From an uncultured Chlorobiaceae bacterium (GTDB lineage Bacteria; Bacteroidota; Chlorobiia; Chlorobiales; Chlorobiaceae): a stretch of 11,757 nucleotides of DNA. Shown here piece after piece: positions 7,042 to 11,757 of the stretch. The position numbers were made by a program, and so were the translations under genes. How positions within the stretch are numbered: the stretch's first letter is position 1; each line of letters opens with the position of its first letter. The DNA lies in contig CAIXCO010000302.1 in assembly GCA_903917955.1 (NCBI GenBank), positions 1 to 11,757 on the forward strand. Reading direction: 5' to 3'. The notes beneath the pieces were generated by a model. That model was not told where the DNA came from. It ran no database searches and saw only the letters and a list, made by a program, of their open reading frames with translations.

Positions 7042-9108
7042 TCAGTTCCTCACCTCTTTGAGTCTTGCAACGGCCTCTTCAAGTTCGGCCTGTTCCTTCC
7101 TGCTGAGCTGATCGCGGTTGTTCTCAGTGTTCACAGGCGGCTCATTTTCCGCACTCTCCTCCTCTTCGGCTTGAACGGGAAAGAGTCCTTCAGCACGTTT
7201 TCCAAGAATACCCTCAATCTGCGCGTATTGAAGCATCTCTTTCAGGAGCAGTTCGCTGGCAAGCTTCTCGAGTTTTTCACGGTGCAGTGTCAGGAGATTC
7301 AGCACGTGGAGGCGTGCATCTTCAACGATCGCCATCACTTCGCGGTCAATAAGACGAGCGGTCTCTTCACTGTACTTTTTGTCGATACCGGGGCTGCCGT
7401 AATAGGGATTATTGCTCTCGAAGAAGGAGAGATTGCCGAGTTTTTCGCTCATGCCGTAGACCATGACCATGTTGTAGGCGATGCTGGTCACCTTTTCAAG
7501 GTCATTCTGTGCCCCAGTTGAGATTTCATTGAAAATGATCAGTTCGGCGATACGCCCGCCAAGAAGGCCGCAGATACGGGCAAGCAGCTCGGTTTTCGTC
7601 ATGAGATAGCGGTCTTCGAGAGGTATGTTCATGGTATAGCCGAGCGCGCTCATTCCTCTTGGTACGATGGAGATTTTCTGGACAGGGTCGTTCTCAGGCA
7701 TCATCCAGCTCACAATGGCATGGCCTGCCTCATGATAGGCGACAATCTGCTTTTCACGGGGATTGATGACCTTGTTCTTTTTTTCAAGTCCTGCAATACA
7801 GCGCTCTATAGCATCTTCAAAGTCTTTCATTTCGATGCTCAGCTTGTTACGGCGCGACGCAAGCAGGGCGGCTTCGTTGGCCGTATTGGCGATTTCTGCA
7901 CCTGCAAATCCGGGGGTCTGCGAGGCAAGGGTTTTCAGGTTGACATTTTCCGACAGGGAGAGTGCCTTGGTGTGTACCTTGAAAATATCGATGCGTCCTT
8001 TCAGGTCGGGCTTGTCGACCATGATCTGACGGTCAAAACGGCCCGGACGGAGCAGGGCTGAATCGAGCACGTCGGGGCGGTTGGTGGCGGCCATCAGAAT
8101 AACCCCCTTGTCGGTTGCGAATCCATCCATTTCGACCAGTAACTGGTTGAGGGTGTTTTCACGCTCGTCATTGGCGCCCATCATGGCTCCCTTTCCCCTG
8201 CTGCGGCCGACGGCGTCAATTTCATCAATAAAAATGATGCAGGGCGCTTTTTCCTTGGCCTGTTTAAAGAGGTCGCGCACCCTTGCGGCTCCAACGCCGA
8301 CAAACATTTCTACAAAGTCGGAACCGCTGATGCTGAAAAAGGGGACGTCAGCCTCACCGGCAACCGCTTTTGCGAGAAGGGTTTTTCCGGTACCTGGAGG
8401 GCCTACCAGCAGCACTCCCTTTGGCAATTTGCCGCCAAGGGTGGTATATTTTTTCGGATCCTTGAGGAAGTCGACCACCTCCATAACCTCAGCCTTTGCT
8501 TCGTCGAGGCCGGCAACATCCTTGAAGGTGATGCGTGTATGCTCGTCAAGGTTTTCGTAGAGTGCGGCCTTGTTCTTGCCGATGTTCATGAACTGTGAGC
8601 CTGCTCCGCCCATACGCCGGAAGACAAAGAAGTAGATGCCGATAAGCAGGGCAAACGGGAGTACCCATTGGATCAGTTCACTGATCCAGGTTGTGCTTGC
8701 CATGCCCTGATATTTTATCCCTTTGCTCTCCAGCAGTGCGATCAGGGTGTCGTCGCGCACGGGATTGACAAAAATCTCATCTTGTTTTGATGTCGATTGG
8801 GGAAAAAATCCCGGAGTCTCTTTTTGCGGCTCCTTTACAGCAAGGCTTGTTTCAGCGCCAGGCTTGAGCTTGAGAGAAATTCTTTCCTGTCCTATTTTTA
8901 CCGATTCAATTTTGTCTTCTGTAATGAGTTTGCGGAATTCGCTGTACGCAATCTCTTTTGTGGAGCCTGACCAGAAAAATGCAAGCTGTATTCCTATGAG
9001 AAGAACAATGACGACCACATAGTACATGATCGAAAATTTCGGTCGCGGTATGTTGTTTTCCGGTTCGTTTTTATAGGGATTTGAAGGTTTAAGCGGTTTC
9101 TTTGCCAT
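7042..9108 (-). CDS. ftsH: ATP-dependent membrane zinc protease FtsH
   Basis: A hexameric AAA+ protease of the inner membrane that pulls out and degrades misfolded membrane proteins and short-lived cytoplasmic regulators. The product has 688 residues. Membrane segment 1 (about 27-47) and segment 2 (about 143-164) enclose a periplasmic domain. The AAA module has Walker A GPPGTGKT at 236-243, pore loop FVG at 269-271, Walker B IIFIDEID with D296/E297, and the second region of homology with arginine fingers R354 and R357. The protease site is HEAGH at 459-463, with a probable third zinc ligand D536. The C-terminal tail from about 640 is rich in Glu and Asn and is longer than in E. coli (644 residues in total). 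ATG at 9108 is preferred; a TTG directly before it (9111) keeps the frame open. No good ribosome-binding site precedes either. It is divergent from pyrF and ends in the bidirectional terminator. Confidence 0.97.
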   Translation of the reverse strand: MAKKPLKPSNPYKNEPENNIPRPKFSIMYYVVVIVLLIGIQLAFFWSGSTKEIAYSEFRKLITEDKIESVKIGQERISLKLKPGAETSLAVKEPQKETPGFFPQSTSKQDEIFVNPVRDDTLIALLESKGIKYQGMASTTWISELIQWVLPFALLIGIYFFVFRRMGGAGSQFMNIGKNKAALYENLDEHTRITFKDVAGLDEAKAEVMEVVDFLKDPKKYTTLGGKLPKGVLLVGPPGTGKTLLAKAVAGEADVPFFSISGSDFVEMFVGVGAARVRDLFKQAKEKAPCIIFIDEIDAVGRSRGKGAMMGANDERENTLNQLLVEMDGFATDKGVILMAATNRPDVLDSALLRPGRFDRQIMVDKPDLKGRIDIFKVHTKALSLSENVNLKTLASQTPGFAGAEIANTANEAALLASRRNKLSIEMKDFEDAIERCIAGLEKKNKVINPREKQIVAYHEAGHAIVSWMMPENDPVQKISIVPRGMSALGYTMNIPLEDRYLMTKTELLARICGLLGGRIAELIIFNEISTGAQNDLEKVTSIAYNMVMVYGMSEKLGNLSFFESNNPYYGSPGIDKKYSEETARLIDREVMAIVEDARLHVLNLLTLHREKLEKLASELLLKEMLQYAQIEGILGKRAEGLFPVQAEEEESAENEPPVNTENNRDQLSRKEQAELEEAVARLKEVRN

Positions 9109-9387
9109 CAATCAACAATCATGGTTATAAGTTACAAGACTCAAGAACGGTGTTCACAGTCCATAGAATTTCAAGAACGCCAATTTACGGGATTCTTCCA
9201 TTTAATGAAGCATCTCGGAAGAAAACATATTATATATTGCCAAGATGTTAAATGTATTCTGGTGGCTATAAGTTTCTGTGGAGTTGCGGGAGTTGTGTTC
9301 GGTTTGCTTTTTGCTGACGGTGCTTTTTTGAAAGGCAGTGGTGCGGAAGCAGCTTTTTTATAAAACTGGAGTGGCAGGGGGTTGTGT
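9109..9387. promoter_or_regulatory. Divergent intergenic region between ftsH and pyrF
   Basis: Promoters for both genes should lie here. On the minus strand a perfect TATAAT occupies 9229-9234, giving ftsH a leader of about 115 nt, but I see no good -35 box at 16-18 bp. The overlapping plus-strand sequence TATTAT (9228-9233) and a TATAAG at 9267-9272 are candidates for pyrF, also without clear -35 boxes. TCAAGAACG occurs twice, at 9141-9149 and 9171-9179, with starts exactly 30 bp apart. An 80-codon plus-strand frame crosses the region (9121-9363) but is probably not a gene. Confidence 0.4.
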
Positions 9388-10224
9388 ATGAGTTTCGTTC
9401 GAAATAAGGCAAACAGCAGGATTGCTGCCTTGAAATCGCTTTTATGCGTTGGGCTTGACAGTGATCCCGGAAAAATACCAGAGCTCTTTTCAAGGTACCA
9501 GAGTCCTGTTGTTGAGTTTAACCGCGCAGTCATTAGGGCGACGTCGGATGTTGCGATAGCCTATAAGCTGAATACGGCTTTTTATGAGGCCAGGGGTATT
9601 GCAGGGCTCGGTGACATGGAAAAAACGCTCAGCTCAATTCCTGATGCCTGCATGACAATTGCTGATGCCAAGCGGGCGGATATTGGCAATACCAGCAAGA
9701 TGTATGCGCAAGCCTTTTTTGACCACTGGTCGTTTGATGCCCTTACGGTAGCTCCGTATATGGGATTTGACTCCCTTGAACCTTTTTTTGCCTATAAGGA
9801 TAAACTGTTGTTTGTGCTCTGCCTGACGTCCAATGAGGGGTCGGTGGATTTTGAGGAGCAGGTGATGGAGAACGGCATTCCGCTCTATCGTTCAGTGCTT
9901 GGAAAGGTTGCTTCATGGAGCAGCAATGGAAATGGTGGAGTGGTTATCGGTGCTACCAAAAGCGCTCTGCTTGCCGATATCCGCCGTTCAGCACCTGATC
10001 TTTTCATGCTTATTCCCGGGGTGGGTGCACAGGGGGGCTCGCTTGAAGATGCCGTCCATTATGGTGTTGATTCCAATCGCCAAAGTGCGGTGATTAATGT
10101 CAGCCGAGCACTGATCTATCCCGCAGCACCTGACGGAGGTTCATTTTCATTGGTCGATGATTATGAACGGGCGGTTGCTGCTGAGGCGGTGAAAATCCAT
10201 GAAGGAATGATGCGTGCTCTGTAA
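9388..10224 (+). CDS. pyrF: Orotidine 5'-phosphate decarboxylase (type 2)
   Basis: Decarboxylates OMP to UMP, the last step of de novo pyrimidine synthesis, in the cytoplasm. The 278-residue length and LCVGLDSDP near the N terminus fit the longer type 2 family (about 270 residues) rather than the type 1 E. coli family (about 240). The catalytic motif DAKRADIGNT starts at D93, with K95 and D98 as the key charged residues. The phosphate-binding loop PGVGAQGG is at 210-217, and SRALI follows near the C terminus. The chosen ATG at 9388 has AGGGG 7 bases upstream, a good ribosome-binding site; an in-frame TTG two codons earlier overlaps that site and is unlikely. It is followed by glmS in the same direction after 94 bp, so the two may be partly co-transcribed. 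I see no terminator hairpin between them. Confidence 0.96.
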   Translation: MSFVRNKANSRIAALKSLLCVGLDSDPGKIPELFSRYQSPVVEFNRAVIRATSDVAIAYKLNTAFYEARGIAGLGDMEKTLSSIPDACMTIADAKRADIGNTSKMYAQAFFDHWSFDALTVAPYMGFDSLEPFFAYKDKLLFVLCLTSNEGSVDFEEQVMENGIPLYRSVLGKVASWSSNGNGGVVIGATKSALLADIRRSAPDLFMLIPGVGAQGGSLEDAVHYGVDSNRQSAVINVSRALIYPAAPDGGSFSLVDDYERAVAAEAVKIHEGMMRAL

Positions 10225-10318
10225 TTGTTACGTTTTGTTTAATAAATAATTTTGTCAGCCAGTGATGTGCCCCGGTGGTTCCGTGTGCTTTCTGGTTGCG
10301 GTTAACAAGGGTAATGCC

Positions 10319-11757
10319 ATGTGTGGAATTGTCGGTTATATCGGGTGGCAGGAAGCGTCACCGTTGCTGTTGAAGGGGCTGAAGCGCCTTGAGTACCGGG
10401 GTTATGATTCGGCCGGGCTTGCATTGCTGAACGGCAGCAGCCTTACGGTTATGAAACAGAAGGGGAGTGTCAGCGGCCTTGAAACAGATACTTTGGCTTT
10501 GAGAGCTTCAATGCCGGGTGCGACGGCCGGGATTGGCCATACCCGATGGGCAACTCATGGTGAACCAAGCGATCGCAATGCTCATCCTCACGAGAATGCT
10601 TCCGGGGATATCGCCATCATTCATAATGGGATCATCGAAAATTATTCGGCTCTGAAGCAGGAGCTTATTACAGAAGGCTACCTTTTTTTGAGTGAAACGG
10701 ATTCAGAGGTGCTGGTGCACCTGATTGACTGGATATGGAAGCAAGACACATCGCTCGATTTGGAATCGGCTACGCGGAGTGCCCTTCGTCATGTGGAGGG
10801 GGCCTACGGGCTTTGTGTGATCTCTTCACGGGAGCCCGACAAGATTGTTGTTGCACGCAAAGGAAGCCCTCTGGTGATCGGTATTGGCGAGGGGGAGTTT
10901 TTCATTGCTTCTGATGCAGCTCCCATTGTTGAACATACCAAAAAGGTGGTCTATTTGGCGGACGGTGAGCTTGCCGTGGTGACGAGAGAGGGCTATTACG
11001 TTAAATCCATTGAGAATATCGAACAGGACAAGATTGTCACTGAGCTTGATTTCTCATTGGAGAAAATAGAGAAAGGCGGGTTTGAACATTTCATGCTCAA
11101 GGAGATCTTTGAGCAGCCGGAGGTCATGCACGATGTCATGCGGGGGCGTGTGCGCCTTGGTGAAGGGCGTGTCTGCCTTGGCGGGATCGCCGACCATCTT
11201 GATCGTCTGAAGCAGGCAAAGCGCATTATAATCTGTGCATGCGGAACAAGCTGGCATGCCGCTCTGCTTGGAGAATATCTTATTGAGGAGTTTGCCCGTA
11301 TCCCGGTTGAGGTTGATTATGCTTCGGAGTTCAGGTACCGTAACCCTATTGTCGGTGCAGATGACGTGGTCATTGTCATCTCCCAGTCGGGAGAAACGGC
11401 CGATACCCTTGCTGCGCTTCGTACTGCAAAGGAAAAGGGGGCGCTTGTGATGGGTATTTGTAACGTTGTGGGCTCCACAATAGCCCGCGAAACGCAGTGT
11501 GGCATGTATACCCATGCCGGACCTGAAATCGGCGTCGCTTCAACCAAAGCGTTTACCGCCCAGGTAACCATGCTTTATATGTTGGCCCTCTCGCTCAGTA
11601 AAGACAAGAGCATCTCCCAGAGTGAGATAGCCCTCCATCTCAAGGAGCTTTCAGAGATTCCGGAAAAAGCGGCACGGATTCTTCAGCTCGACAGTCAGAT
11701 CCAGTCAATAGCGAAGCGGTTCAAGGATGCTCAAAACTTCCTCTATCTTGGGCGTGG
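10319..11757 (+). CDS. glmS: Glutamine-fructose-6-phosphate aminotransferase (isomerizing), 3' end cut by window
   Basis: Makes glucosamine 6-phosphate from fructose 6-phosphate and glutamine, the entry step to UDP-GlcNAc for peptidoglycan and LPS. The window holds 479 complete codons of about 610, and the frame runs unbroken to the edge. The class II glutaminase domain starts at Cys2 (the nucleophile after Met removal) in MCGIVGYIG. It contains LEYRGYDSAG (24-33), GHTRWATHG (73-81) and HNGIIENY (102-109). The first sugar-isomerase (SIS) domain covers about 290-420, with CGTSWHA (309-315), SQSGET (355-360) and STKAFTAQ (408-415). The second SIS domain begins near 460 and is truncated at position 11757. 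AAGGG at 10307-10311 lies 7 bases before the ATG, a good ribosome-binding site. The leader is far too short for a glmS ribozyme. Confidence 0.97.
   Translation, partial: MCGIVGYIGWQEASPLLLKGLKRLEYRGYDSAGLALLNGSSLTVMKQKGSVSGLETDTLALRASMPGATAGIGHTRWATHGEPSDRNAHPHENASGDIAIIHNGIIENYSALKQELITEGYLFLSETDSEVLVHLIDWIWKQDTSLDLESATRSALRHVEGAYGLCVISSREPDKIVVARKGSPLVIGIGEGEFFIASDAAPIVEHTKKVVYLADGELAVVTREGYYVKSIENIEQDKIVTELDFSLEKIEKGGFEHFMLKEIFEQPEVMHDVMRGRVRLGEGRVCLGGIADHLDRLKQAKRIIICACGTSWHAALLGEYLIEEFARIPVEVDYASEFRYRNPIVGADDVVIVISQSGETADTLAALRTAKEKGALVMGICNVVGSTIARETQCGMYTHAGPEIGVASTKAFTAQVTMLYMLALSLSKDKSISQSEIALHLKELSEIPEKAARILQLDSQIQSIAKRFKDAQNFLYLGR

Noticed and set aside
9121..9363. An 80-codon plus-strand reading frame with a hydrophobic stretch between ftsH and pyrF.
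   Set aside because: It has no ribosome-binding site, starts within the ftsH leader, resembles no family I know, and overlaps the likely promoters of both genes.
10225..10318. A possible glmS ribozyme or riboswitch before glmS.
   Set aside because: The gap is only 94 bp and lacks a fitting core; the ribozyme is about 150 nt and is found mainly in Gram-positive bacteria.
1..11757. CRISPR arrays, insertion sequences, toxin-antitoxin or phage-defence genes.
   Set aside because: I found no regularly spaced repeats, transposase-like protein or defence domain in any frame that is not a shadow of a housekeeping gene.

Overview
The window looks like chromosomal, mostly housekeeping DNA from a Gram-negative-type bacterium. 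The set of genes and the protein style (a dxr-rseP-prfA run, a 688-residue FtsH, a type 2 PyrF, a small SRPBCC/DUF1997-like protein, moderate GC) best fit a green sulfur bacterium (Chlorobiaceae; Chlorobium/Pelodictyon group). That assignment is inferred from protein resemblance alone and is not proven. I see no insertion sequence, CRISPR array, prophage, integrase or other sign of an accessory island.

Layout. Positions 1-290 are AT-rich non-coding DNA with several copies of a GTGTAT-containing 7-mer. A soluble hybrid-type sensor histidine kinase (291-2330, +) has the order receiver, PAS, PAS, coiled coil, HisKA, HATPase. It meets tail-to-tail a small unrecognised SRPBCC/DUF1997-like gene (2350-2961, -). 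A hairpin at 3047-3067 separates that gene from the leftward run dxr (5592-6740), rseP (4197-5558), prfA (3104-4177). The gaps in that run are 33 and 19 bp, so it is probably one transcription unit covering isoprenoid precursor synthesis (MEP pathway), intramembrane proteolysis and translation termination.

A tRNA-Val(TAC) at 6906-6979 (+) has its own near-consensus promoter. It faces ftsH (7042-9108, -), and one bidirectional hairpin at 6999-7026 can stop both transcripts. ftsH is divergent from pyrF (9388-10224, +) across 279 bp. pyrF is followed 94 bp later by glmS (10319 to the window edge), which is cut off inside its second SIS domain.

How the genes relate. Dxr feeds isoprenoids (in green sulfur bacteria these serve quinones, carotenoids and chlorophyll tails). 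RseP and FtsH are the two membrane proteases and both work in envelope quality control or stress signalling. PyrF and GlmS supply UMP and glucosamine-6-phosphate, which meet later in UDP-GlcNAc synthesis.

The least ordinary item is the histidine kinase. Its N-terminal receiver keeps the phospho-acceptor Asp but has lost one of the paired acidic residues and the conserved Lys, and the spacing from its His to its ATP-binding N box is unusually long. No clearly new multi-gene system is visible.
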